From: CAZTCJ01 sp964612085
GTDB lineage: Bacteria; Pseudomonadota; Alphaproteobacteria; JAJFIK01
NCBI GenBank assembly: GCA_964612085.1
Contig: CAZTCJ010000120.1
Span: 1 to 9,450 of the forward strand
Direction of reading: 5' to 3'
Length of the DNA stretch: 9,450 nucleotides
Shown: positions 1-6,058 of the stretch, piece by piece
How positions within the stretch are numbered: the first letter of the stretch is position 1
Layout: every line of letters begins with the position of its first letter
Program-made: the position numbers and the translations under genes
Notes under the pieces: generated by a model
The model's database searches: none
The model's input: only the letters and a program-made list of their open reading frames with translations
Told to the model about the DNA's origin: nothing

Positions 1-182
1 AGAAATACATCGAGGACGGCAATCACGGCGGCAAGGGCTCCGACGCCCACAAGGCCGCGGTGACCGGCGACACGGTCGGCGATCCCTACAAGGACACCGC
101 CGGCCCGGCCGTCAACCCGATGATCAAGATCACCAATATCGTGGCGCTGCTGCTGATCGCCGCGCTGGCCCAGCTCGGCTAG
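1..182 (+). CDS. hppA: Membrane-bound H+-translocating pyrophosphatase, C-terminal end (partial)
   Basis: This is the last 59 codons of a reading frame that enters from the left edge (first full codon at base 3) and stops at TAG 180-182. The visible residues include GGKGSDAHKAAVTGDTVGDP followed by YKDTAGPA. This is the highly conserved C-terminal signature of membrane pyrophosphatases, whose charged residues contribute to the pyrophosphate/Mg site at the cytoplasmic face. A final hydrophobic helix follows (NPMIKITNIVALLLIAALAQ) and the protein ends three residues later, as is usual in the family. The enzyme couples hydrolysis of pyrophosphate to proton pumping across the inner membrane. Family members have about 700 residues, so more than 90% of the gene lies outside the window. 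The residues that decide potassium dependence and ion specificity are not visible. A strong terminator follows at once. Confidence 0.93.
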   Translation, partial: KYIEDGNHGGKGSDAHKAAVTGDTVGDPYKDTAGPAVNPMIKITNIVALLLIAALAQLG

Positions 183-206
183 GCGGTCTTGATGCTTGCC
201 TGATTG

Positions 207-238
207 AAACCCCGCCGGACCGTCCGGCGGGGTTTTTT
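207..238 (+). terminator. Rho-independent terminator of hppA
   Basis: A perfect 12-bp stem, AACCCCGCCGGA (208-219) with TCCGGCGGGGTT (223-234), closes a three-base CCG loop and can extend by one A-T pair (207/235). Six T residues follow (233-238). It starts 25 bases after the hppA stop codon, so it should end the hppA transcript. Only about 18 bases separate it from the next start codon. Confidence 0.92.
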
Positions 239-256
239 CTTGAACGGAGGTGCCCC

Positions 257-943
257 ATGAGCCTTCAGGACAACCGCACGGACGGTATACGGACGATCAC
301 CATCGCCCGGCCGCCCATGAACGCCCTCGATCTCGATACGATCAAAGGGCTCGCCCTTCTGTTCAAGGGTCATCCGGCCGATCTGCCGCTCGTTCTGGAA
401 GGGGCGGGCGCGGCCTTTTCGGCGGGCGTCGATACCAAGGCGTTCGCGGACTATGGCAGCCAGGAGCGGCTCGATCTGGCTCGCGCGATCACGGGCATGA
501 CCGCCGCGCTGCTGGCGGTTCCGGCGCCGGTGGTGGCCGCCATCAAAGGCCATGCCCTGGGCGGCGGGCTCGTACTGGCGCTGTGTTGCGATTACCGCAT
601 CGCGACGGATGACGAGAGCGCCAAGTTCGGTCTTATGGAAGCCCGCGCGGGCGTGCCGTTTCCTTCGGGGCCCGTCGAAATTGTCCGGGACGAGCTGCCC
701 GGTCCCTTGCTCCGCAGTCTGACGCTGACGAGCCGCGCCGTGCCGTCGTCGTTCCTGGCTGGGGAAGGCGTGTTCGATGAGCTGGCCGCGCCGGAGGCCA
801 TCGGCGGCCTGGCCCGGGAGCGGGCGCAGGAGCTGGCGTCCCAGCCTGCCTTCGCGGCCGTTAAGGCCCAGATGCGCGGCGCGCTGGCGGCCCGCGTGGC
901 GGCCCGGGCCCGGGAGGCCAGGGAGCCGTTTTTCGGGTCCTGA
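257..943 (+). CDS. Enoyl-CoA hydratase/isomerase (crotonase) family protein, short form
   Basis: The 228-residue product belongs to the crotonase superfamily, which acts on acyl-CoA thioesters using a two-amide oxyanion hole. The first oxyanion segment is AFSAGVDTKAF (residues 53-63) and the second is GHALGGGL (98-105). Aligned by eye on rat enoyl-CoA hydratase, the position of Glu144 is Val106 and that of Glu164 is Glu128 (FGLMEARAG). Only one catalytic glutamate is kept, a pattern seen in enoyl-CoA isomerases and other non-hydratase members. The stretch GGLVLALCCDYRIA followed by GLME also resembles mitochondrial delta3-delta2-enoyl-CoA isomerase. The protein is about 30 residues shorter than a typical crotonase (about 260), mostly at the C-terminal trimerisation end. 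The start is well supported, with GGAGG at 246-250 six bases before ATG. It lies between hppA and ppa, and its substrate is unknown. The family call is firm and the reaction is inferred. Confidence 0.85.
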   Translation: MSLQDNRTDGIRTITIARPPMNALDLDTIKGLALLFKGHPADLPLVLEGAGAAFSAGVDTKAFADYGSQERLDLARAITGMTAALLAVPAPVVAAIKGHALGGGLVLALCCDYRIATDDESAKFGLMEARAGVPFPSGPVEIVRDELPGPLLRSLTLTSRAVPSSFLAGEGVFDELAAPEAIGGLARERAQELASQPAFAAVKAQMRGALAARVAARAREAREPFFGS

Positions 944-1006
944 GTTCTCCGCAGGGTTCTTTCGGCCTGTCCCCGGCCTATCTACAAGCAGACCTGATGC
1001 GCGCCA

Positions 1007-1035
1007 TTGACGATCCTGCTGCGCCGCATCATGAT
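1007..1035 (+). promoter_or_regulatory. Candidate sigma-70-type promoter for ppa
   Basis: TTGACG (1007-1012) is followed after 17 bases by CATGAT (1030-1035). The match to the -35 consensus is 5 of 6 and to the -10 consensus 4 of 6. It would place transcription start about 38 bases before the ppa start codon. The crotonase stop is at 943, so ppa could be expressed independently of it. The call rests on consensus matching only. Confidence 0.35.
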
Positions 1036-1079
1036 CGCGCTTTCGTCCACGCCAGACCATCCAACTTTCAGGGGGCCCC

Positions 1080-1622
1080 ATGCTTCTCGACAAGATCGCC
1101 ATTGGCATAGCGCCGCCGGACGATTGCAACGTGATGATCGAGGTGCCGCTGGGCGGCGAGCCGATCAAATATGAGATCGACAAGGCCTCGGGCGCCATGT
1201 TCGTGGACCGGTTCCTCTACACATCGACGCGCTATCCCTGCAATTACGGCTTTATTCCCCATACCCTGTCGGAAGACGGCGATCCCATGGACGTCATGGT
1301 CGTCGGCGCGCGGGCCCTGGTGCCGGGCGCGGTGGTGCGCGTGCGGCCCGTGGGCGTGCTGCTCATGGAAGACGAGAAGGGGACGGACGAAAAGGTCCTT
1401 GCCGTGCCCCACAACAAGCTCACCCGCTATTACGACAAGATCAACGATTACACCGATCTGCCGGACATTCTGGTCGAGCGCATCGAGCACTTCTTCAATC
1501 ATTACAAGGACCTTGAGCCCAACAAATGGGTCAAGGTGCAGGGCTGGGGCAATGTGGACGAAGCGCGCCGGGTGATCATCGAGTCCGTGGAGCGGGCGGG
1601 CGGCGCGAAGACCTCCGGCTGA
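1080..1622 (+). CDS. ppa: Inorganic pyrophosphatase, family I (cytosolic)
   Basis: The enzyme hydrolyses pyrophosphate to two phosphates in the cytosol, which pulls nucleotide, aminoacyl-tRNA and acyl-CoA synthesis forward. The 180-residue length is close to the 175 of the E. coli enzyme and the numbering is shifted by about one. The metal-binding signature EDGDPMDVMV gives Asp66, Asp68 and Asp71 (E. coli 65, 67, 70). Asp98 and Asp103 in the MEDEKGTDEK segment match E. coli 97 and 102. Substrate-binding Glu21, Lys30, Arg44, Tyr56, Tyr142 and Lys143 are also at the expected places. The full active site is therefore present. The start follows a G-rich stretch (CAGGGGG, 1069-1075) that is a modest ribosome binding site. 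The gene lies downstream of the crotonase gene and is convergent with bamE. Confidence 0.97.
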   Translation: MLLDKIAIGIAPPDDCNVMIEVPLGGEPIKYEIDKASGAMFVDRFLYTSTRYPCNYGFIPHTLSEDGDPMDVMVVGARALVPGAVVRVRPVGVLLMEDEKGTDEKVLAVPHNKLTRYYDKINDYTDLPDILVERIEHFFNHYKDLEPNKWVKVQGWGNVDEARRVIIESVERAGGAKTSG

Positions 1623-1642
1623 CGCGAACCGTCTGCAAACGG

Positions 1643-1680
1643 AAAAAGGCGGGGTTCAAGCCCCGCCTTTGTTTGTTTTG
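1643..1680. terminator. Terminator between convergent ppa and bamE, probably bidirectional
   Basis: A perfect 10-bp stem, AAAGGCGGGG (1645-1654) with CCCCGCCTTT (1661-1670), encloses a six-base TTCAAG loop. On the plus strand the tail is GTTTGTTTTG. On the minus strand the stem ends in a run of five T (complement of A 1643-1647). It starts 22 bases after the ppa stop and lies 26 bases beyond the bamE stop, so it can serve both genes. Confidence 0.88.
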
Positions 1681-1696
1681 AGGGTATACTAAAGCC

Positions 1697-2251
1697 TCAA
1701 CGCCGTCCGGGACCGCCAGGGCCGCCGGGTCCCCCCGGTCCGCCGATGCCGCCTTGGCCGCCGATGCCGCCGGGCAGGCCGCGGCCCACATTGCCGAACA
1801 TCTGTTCCAGGAAGGTCAGTTCCTTGCCGCGGGTCGGCGTCTTGCGGCTGGCGTAGCGGACGATCTTGCCGTCGGCGATATCGAAGCGCTCCACATCGTC
1901 GAGCTTGCCGTCTGCGTTGAAGGTCAGCGCCAGGATGTTCCGGTCCGTGGTTTCCGTATCGAGAAAGGCGAAGGTCTCCTGGGTGGAGGAAATGTAATAC
2001 CAGGTATCGCCGTCGAACGTGCCCTGGCTCGATGGCGTGCCCAGCATCTCCTGGGCGATGGCCTTGGTGGTGATGCCCACCTGCAAGGCCTCGACCTTTT
2101 CGTCATCCGGAATATAGCCGTGCTTGACCACCACGGGCCGCATCAGCGTGGAGCCCGTGCAGCCGCCCAAAACCAGCGCCATGCCGATTGCCACCGCGCC
2201 CAACCCAAGCCGGGACCGTTTGGATTTGGCAAGCATCCCGAACACCGTCAT
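1697..2251 (-). CDS. bamE: Outer-membrane protein assembly factor BamE (SmpA/OmlA family lipoprotein)
   Basis: BamE is a lipoprotein subunit of the BAM complex, which folds beta-barrel proteins into the outer membrane. From the chosen start the product has 184 residues: a basic N-terminus (KSKRSR), a hydrophobic stretch (about 14-29) and a lipobox LGGC with Cys31 as the likely lipidated residue. The SmpA/OmlA domain follows (about 50-125), with VGITTKAIAQEMLGTPSSQG and then DTWYYISSTQE, and later ILALTFNADGKLDDVERFD. The segment RGKELTFLEQMFGNVGR (141-157) resembles other alphaproteobacterial BamE proteins. The last 27 residues are a Gly/Pro-rich tail. The frame stays open upstream to 2458, but ATG 2249-2251 is preferred because GAGG lies nine bases before it and it gives a normal signal peptide. 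Earlier ATGs (2299, 2284, 2281) have no comparable site and would bury the signal peptide. Confidence 0.9.
   Translation of the reverse strand: MTVFGMLAKSKRSRLGLGAVAIGMALVLGGCTGSTLMRPVVVKHGYIPDDEKVEALQVGITTKAIAQEMLGTPSSQGTFDGDTWYYISSTQETFAFLDTETTDRNILALTFNADGKLDDVERFDIADGKIVRYASRKTPTRGKELTFLEQMFGNVGRGLPGGIGGQGGIGGPGGPGGPGGPGRR
1700..1780. repeat. Low-complexity repeat encoding the Gly/Pro tail of BamE
   Basis: The 3' end of bamE is an imperfect 9-bp-periodic repeat that encodes GGP or GGx triplets. Within it the 14-mer CCGCCGATGCCGCC occurs exactly twice (1740-1753 and 1758-1771, plus-strand reading), a period of 18 bases or six codons (GGIGGQ then GGIGGP). The four GGP units at the extreme C-terminus are encoded by near-identical GGN CCN codons. 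Such a tract is prone to slippage, so its length may vary between strains. Confidence 0.75.
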
Positions 2252-2408
2252 TCTTGACCACCTCGAAATCGTTTGCGTCATCATGCGCCGCGCTGTCATT
2301 ACTTTACCATGCCGGTCAGCGGACGCGCGGCACAATGTCTGTATCACCGGGGATTTGATCGAAACTATAAACGATCTCATCCATTCCGCGAAGAGGGCTG
2401 CAACCGCG
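2252..2408. other. Divergent intergenic region between bamE and the bc1 chaperone gene
   Basis: These 157 bases separate the two divergent start codons and must hold the promoters for both directions unless these lie inside the genes. Short AT-rich patches are visible (TATAAA at 2366-2371, and ATTACTTTA at 2308-2316 area), but I find no -35/-10 pair with acceptable spacing on either strand. Both reading frames stay open across the region (an extension of bamE to 2458 and of the chaperone to 2124). I read this as a consequence of high GC content and not as coding. Confidence 0.5.
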
Positions 2409-2942
2409 ATGCCGTTTTCCCTGTTCCGCCGGGCTCCGGAAAAAGAGGCGGCCCGCAAACTTTACGAGACGATTGTCGATCAGGCCCGTCAGCCGGTCTT
2501 TTACGAGCGGGGCGGCGTGTCCGATTCGCTCGATGGGCGGTTCGACATGATCGTTCTGCATGTCATCGTTGTGTTGCACCGTCTGAAGGGCAAGCCGTTC
2601 GCGGCGCTCTCCCAAAACCTGTTCGACACGTTTTTCGCCGATATGGATGAGGCGTTGCGGGATATGGGCGTGGGCGATCTGAGTGTGCCGAAAAAGATCA
2701 AAGCCATGTCGGAAGCGGTCTATGGGCGGATCGCGGCTTATAACGCTGGTCTCGAGGCCGAGACGCCCGATGCGTTGGCCGAGGCCGTCGCCCGCAATGT
2801 CTTCCGCACCGAAGAAGTGACGCCCCGGGCGCTGACCTTCGCGGTCTATCTGCGGGAGCAGGCCGAGACTTTGCGCACCATCGACGATGCCGCCATCGCG
2901 GAAGGCCGGATCCGCTTTACCCAAGCGCCCGATTTCGCTTGA
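2409..2942 (+). CDS. Ubiquinol-cytochrome c chaperone family protein (CBP3/UQCC1-like)
   Basis: The 177-residue product matches the bacterial relatives of mitochondrial Cbp3/UQCC1, which assist synthesis and assembly of cytochrome b in the bc1 complex. Visible family features are GRFDMIVLHVIVVLHRLKGK (residues 43-62), then a segment containing FDTFFADMDEALRDMGVGDL and KKIKAMSEAVYGRIAAYNAGL. No signal peptide or clear membrane span is seen, consistent with a cytosolic or membrane-peripheral helical protein. The frame is open back to 2124, antisense to bamE. ATG 2409 is chosen because AGAGGG lies at 2392-2397 and MPFSLFRR is a family-like N-terminus. The function is inferred from family membership and implies the organism has a bc1 respiratory complex. 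yceD starts 26 bases downstream, so the two are probably co-transcribed. Confidence 0.87.
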   Translation: MPFSLFRRAPEKEAARKLYETIVDQARQPVFYERGGVSDSLDGRFDMIVLHVIVVLHRLKGKPFAALSQNLFDTFFADMDEALRDMGVGDLSVPKKIKAMSEAVYGRIAAYNAGLEAETPDALAEAVARNVFRTEEVTPRALTFAVYLREQAETLRTIDDAAIAEGRIRFTQAPDFA

Positions 2943-2968
2943 GACGCCCCATCGCTTAAGAAAGACTC

Positions 2969-3541
2969 ATGTCAGACCGCGTGCCCGCGCCCGAATTCAG
3001 CCATCCCGTCCGGATTGATGCGGTATTGCGCACCTCCGGCCGGCCTGTGACCCTGGATGCCGATGCGGCGGCGCGGGCGGCGCTCACGAAACGTCTCGGT
3101 CTTCTGGATCTGGAAAAGCTCGACGCCAGGCTGACCCTCAAGCCGTCAGGATCCCGCAAGGTGAAGGTCACGGGCACGGTGAGCGCGCGGGTGGTGCAGC
3201 CCTGCGTGGTCAGCCTCGAGCCCGTGACCACCGAGATCGAGGCGGAGATTGCCCTGCGTCTGGTGCCGGAAGAGGAAGTGACCGCCGATGCCGGGCTCCT
3301 CGAGGATGAGGACGATGTGCAGCCCTATGACGGCGATACGGTGGATCTGGGGGAGATCGTCACCCAGACCCTGTCGCTGCACCTGCCCGATTTTCCCCGC
3401 GCGCCCAGCGCCCAATGGGCCGACCGCATTGAGGACGACGGCGACGGACGGGATAGGACAGCGGAAGACGGCGCCCGCGAGAACCCGTTCGCCAAGCTCG
3501 CTGTCCTGAAGGGGGGCAAGGACGAGGGCGGCAAGACTTAG
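2969..3541 (+). CDS. yceD: YceD / DUF177 family protein (23S rRNA accumulation-related)
   Basis: The 190-residue product belongs to DUF177. Members in E. coli (YceD) and in plant plastids have been linked to 23S rRNA accumulation or large-subunit assembly, but the molecular activity is not settled. The characteristic core is VVQPCVVSLEPVTTEIEAEI (residues 75-94), followed by an acidic linker (102-116). The typical DVQPYDGDTVDLGEIVTQTL (116-135) then leads to LHLPDFPRAP. The C-terminus has ENPFAKLAVLKGG, also common in the family. The single cysteine in the QPC motif is kept, but no zinc site is seen. The ribosome binding site is weak (AAGAAAG, about 2957-2963). In many bacteria yceD directly precedes rpmF; here a membrane protein gene lies between them. 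A hairpin overlaps its stop codon. Confidence 0.9.
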   Translation: MSDRVPAPEFSHPVRIDAVLRTSGRPVTLDADAAARAALTKRLGLLDLEKLDARLTLKPSGSRKVKVTGTVSARVVQPCVVSLEPVTTEIEAEIALRLVPEEEVTADAGLLEDEDDVQPYDGDTVDLGEIVTQTLSLHLPDFPRAPSAQWADRIEDDGDGRDRTAEDGARENPFAKLAVLKGGKDEGGKT

Positions 3542-3559
3542 GGTCCTGCCCCTAAGTCT
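3534..3559 (+). promoter_or_regulatory. Perfect hairpin overlapping the yceD stop codon
   Basis: AGACTTAGGG (3534-3543) pairs perfectly with CCCTAAGTCT (3550-3559) around a six-base loop (TCCTGC). The left arm contains the last codon and stop codon of yceD. No T run follows (the next bases are GCTCTTCGG), so it is not a canonical terminator. It may be a 3'-end stabiliser, an RNase processing site, a weak attenuator between yceD and the membrane protein gene, or a coincidence. Confidence 0.5.
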
Positions 3560-3639
3560 GCTCTTCGGTCTTGACGTGTCTGGGCGCTCCGGCGATCACT
3601 TTTGAGGCGAACCGGACGCTTTCAGAGGGCTTTGCGCGC

Positions 3640-4494
3640 ATGACCGCCGAGCACACCACCGCCGACCGACCTTTTTCCCTGGGCGCGCAGCTTTTCAGCG
3701 TGTTGAGTCCCTTGCCGGCGGCCTTCAACGTGGTCGCGGCGCTGGCCACCTTTTTCTGGATCGGCCAGATCGGCGACTGGCTGATCGATCACTGGCTGCC
3801 TTTGATGCGCGCGGTCTGGGACGGGCTCGTCGCGGCGCTGCCTTTTCGTTTGAGCCTGACGGTCGAAGACAAGGATGCGCTGACCGGCGTGGTGTTCTTC
3901 CTGCCGTTCGGGATCGCCGGGATGGCGGCCTGGGCCAGCGGCGAGGCATGGCGTTACGAGGCGGCGCGTTCCGAACGGACTATGACGCTGCTTTACACGG
4001 CGGCGGCCCTGATCGCCGTGATCTGCCTGGCCGCCGTGTCCTTTCAGATCGTCAGCGACGCTTTCGGCAGCGTGCGGGTGGCCCTGACCTGGGCGTACGC
4101 TTTCGCCTTGGCGAAAATGACCCTGATGGCTCTTGTCTTCGTCGCGGTTCTGGCCGCGGGCTTGAAGCTCCCGGATCTGGCGCCGAAACCGGCCCGCCTG
4201 CCGTTGAAAATCGGGGCGCTCGTGGCGATCACCGGGACCGGGCTTTATTTGCGCTACCGCTACGGCGACGCCCTGCTCGGGCCCAATCCGCTGGAAGAGC
4301 ACCGGGCCAGCATCGGTCTCGTCCGCGACTGGGCCTTCGTTATCATCGTCATTACCTTGATTTCGGCGGTCGCCGGGCGTCCGGACCGCATGATCCGGCT
4401 CGGGCTTTATATCCTCGGGCTTTTGGCGCTTGGCTATCTCTGGGAGGGCGGTGTGGCCTTGATCCGGACCGTCGAAAGCCAGACGGCCGCTTGA
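3640..4494 (+). CDS. Uncharacterised multi-spanning inner-membrane protein
   Basis: I do not recognise this protein. From ATG 3640 it has 284 residues and about six or seven hydrophobic segments, roughly at residues 25-45, 80-100, 113-138, 145-175, 188-205, 229-246 and 253-275. Between segments 1 and 2 is an amphipathic, Trp-rich stretch (WIGQIGDWLIDHWLPLMRAV). A polar loop with basic residues and an acidic EEHR motif (about 204-222) lies before the sixth segment. No catalytic motif, transporter signature, cofactor-binding histidine pair or signal peptide is apparent. The frame also allows a TTG start at 3571, but ATG 3640 has AGAGGG ten bases upstream and is preferred. It lies 98 bases after yceD in the same direction and 228 bases before rpmF. 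Base composition looks like its neighbours, so there is no clear sign of recent transfer. Confidence 0.75.
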   Translation: MTAEHTTADRPFSLGAQLFSVLSPLPAAFNVVAALATFFWIGQIGDWLIDHWLPLMRAVWDGLVAALPFRLSLTVEDKDALTGVVFFLPFGIAGMAAWASGEAWRYEAARSERTMTLLYTAAALIAVICLAAVSFQIVSDAFGSVRVALTWAYAFALAKMTLMALVFVAVLAAGLKLPDLAPKPARLPLKIGALVAITGTGLYLRYRYGDALLGPNPLEEHRASIGLVRDWAFVIIVITLISAVAGRPDRMIRLGLYILGLLALGYLWEGGVALIRTVESQTAA

Positions 4495-4722
4495 GACGCC
4501 AGGCCGCAGAGCGGGCTTGTATCCTGACGCTAATCGAGTATTGTCCCGGCTTGACTTGCGCGCGCCTGCATATGCTGGCATCGGCGCGCGGTTATTGGTT
4601 CGACCAAGCCCCCATGACGGTAACGGCGAAAGCGGCCCCTCGGGACGGTAGTCTTCGTGGCCGGGGTTTCCGCGACCGGGCGTTTTGAGGGCGTGGCTTG
4701 TCGTTTTTGTGGAGTGAGGACC
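4495..4722 (+). promoter_or_regulatory. Leader region upstream of rpmF, possible promoter
   Basis: This 228-base gap separates the membrane protein gene from rpmF and probably holds the rpmF-plsX-fabH promoter. TTGACT (4551-4556) and TATGCT (4571-4576) are both good hexamer matches, but the 14-base spacer is too short for a standard sigma-70 promoter, so the pairing is uncertain. No intrinsic terminator for the upstream gene is evident. The rpmF frame is open back to 4657 but lacks a ribosome binding site there. Confidence 0.3.
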
Positions 4723-4908
4723 ATGGCGGTTCCCAAAAGGAAAGTAACGCGCTCCAAGCGCAATATGCGCCGTTCCCATGACGCGCTGCGTCCGACGGCC
4801 TACAATGAATGTCCGAATTGCGGCGAACTGAAACGTCCGCATCATGTTTGCGGCGCGTGCGGGTATTATGATGGCCGCGAAGTGATGGAAGCCGCCGACA
4901 CCGCCTGA
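4723..4908 (+). CDS. rpmF: 50S ribosomal protein L32 (bL32), zinc-ribbon form
   Basis: The 61-residue product starts MAVPKRKVTRSKRNMRRSHD, the diagnostic N-terminus of bL32, a small large-subunit protein. Four cysteines, Cys30, Cys33, Cys43 and Cys46 (CPNC and CGAC), form the zinc ribbon, so this is the zinc-binding C+ type. The start ATG 4723 follows GGAGTGAGGA (4711-4720), a strong ribosome binding site; the open frame upstream to 4657 is ignored. It heads the rpmF-plsX-fabH cluster found in many bacteria, which may link ribosome production with lipid synthesis. An 85-base GC-rich gap separates it from plsX. Confidence 0.97.
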   Translation: MAVPKRKVTRSKRNMRRSHDALRPTAYNECPNCGELKRPHHVCGACGYYDGREVMEAADTA

Positions 4909-4993
4909 AGGCCGGGGCATGATGGCCGGGACCGGGGCGTGTTGCCCGCCATGGCCTGGCGCCGGGGCGAGCGGCCAATAAAGGAGACACGGT

Positions 4994-6058
4994 TTGTCCC
5001 GTGATCTTGTGGTTTCGGTCGATGCCATGGGTGGCGATTACGCGCCGGATGTTGAAATCGACGGTATTGACCGGTCCTTGATCCGGCATCCGGGCGCGCG
5101 TTTCCTGCTCCATGGCGATGAAGCCCGCCTTGCGCCGCTGCTCGAAGCCCGACCCCGCCTGAAGGACGCCTGCGAGATCCGCCACACCGCCGAGCGCGTG
5201 TCCATGGACGATAAGCCGAGCCAGATCCTCAGACGCGGCCAGAACACCAGCATGTGGAAGGCCATCGAGGGCGTGAAGACCGGCGAGGCCAGCGTCGCCA
5301 TCTCCTCCGGCAATACCGGCGCGCTCATGGCCATGGCCAAGCTGCAGCTCAAGACCATGTCCGAGATCGGGCGTCCCGCCATCGCCGCCATCTGGCCGAC
5401 GGTCCGGGGCGAGAGCATTGTGCTCGATGTGGGCGCCAATGTGCGCTGCACGCCCAAGGAACTCGTGGATTTCGCGCTGATGGGCGAGGCTTTCGCCCGG
5501 GCCGCTCTGGGCGTTCCCAGACCCACCGTCGGTCTGCTGAATATCGGCTCGGAAGCGCTCAAGGGCACCGATGAGGTGCGCGCCGCCGACGAGCTGCTGC
5601 GCGACGCCAATCTGCCGATCGACTATCGCGGCTTCGTGGAAGGCGACAATATCGGCGCCGGCAGCACCGATGTGGTGGTGACCGACGGCTTTACCGGCAA
5701 TGTGGCGCTGAAGACGGCGGAAGGCACCGCCCGTCAGATTGCGGAATATCTGCGCAGTTCCATCACCCGCTCCATGTTCGCCCAGATCGGCTATGTGCTG
5801 GCGTCGGGCGCCTTCAAGACCCTGCGCACCAAGATGGATCCGCGCCGGGTCAATGGCGGCGTGTTTCTGGGCCTCAACGGCGTGGTGGTCAAGAGCCACG
5901 GCGGCACCGACGGCACCGGTTTCGCCAGCGCCCTCGATCTGGCCGTCGATATGGGGCGCAGCGATTTCGCCAGCGAGATTTCCCGCTCGACCGGCGCGCT
6001 CAGCGCCTATCTGACGACGGTTTCCAACGGTTCGCCAGACGAGGTGCACGCGTCTTGA
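4994..6058 (+). CDS. plsX: Phosphate acyltransferase PlsX
   Basis: PlsX converts acyl-ACP and phosphate into acyl-phosphate, the donor used by PlsY to acylate glycerol-3-phosphate at the start of phospholipid synthesis. It is a soluble protein that associates with the inner membrane. The 354-residue length is normal. Family motifs are VSVDAMGGDYAPD (7-19), SSGNTGALMAMAKLQ (104-118), LDVGANVRC (144-152), IGSEALKGT (184-192), GFVEGDNIGAG (213-223), VTDGFTGNVALK (229-240) and NGVVVKSHG (295-303). The start is TTG 4994-4996: AAGGAG (4981-4986) lies seven bases before it and the N-terminus then fits the family. The next in-frame candidate, GTG at 5009, would trim a conserved strand. The stop codon overlaps the fabH start by four bases, suggesting coupled translation. 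Confidence 0.96.
   Translation: MSRDLVVSVDAMGGDYAPDVEIDGIDRSLIRHPGARFLLHGDEARLAPLLEARPRLKDACEIRHTAERVSMDDKPSQILRRGQNTSMWKAIEGVKTGEASVAISSGNTGALMAMAKLQLKTMSEIGRPAIAAIWPTVRGESIVLDVGANVRCTPKELVDFALMGEAFARAALGVPRPTVGLLNIGSEALKGTDEVRAADELLRDANLPIDYRGFVEGDNIGAGSTDVVVTDGFTGNVALKTAEGTARQIAEYLRSSITRSMFAQIGYVLASGAFKTLRTKMDPRRVNGGVFLGLNGVVVKSHGGTDGTGFASALDLAVDMGRSDFASEISRSTGALSAYLTTVSNGSPDEVHAS

Noticed and set aside
2124..2408. N-terminal extension of the bc1 chaperone frame by 95 codons
   Set aside because: It overlaps bamE in antisense, gives no family-like sequence, and the ATG at 2409 with AGAGGG upstream fits the family start.
4922..4952. Structured RNA or riboswitch between rpmF and plsX
   Set aside because: Only short GC-rich complementarities (ATGGC/GCCAT, GGGC/GCCC) with a large bulge are found. 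This is expected by chance at this base composition and matches no class I know.
3622..6049. Very long minus-strand open frames (468 codons at 3622-5028 and 485 codons at 4592-6049)
   Set aside because: They run antisense across yceD-rpmF-plsX genes, including clearly real ones, and are compositionally odd with no recognisable domain. Long antisense frames are expected in GC-rich DNA with strong codon bias.
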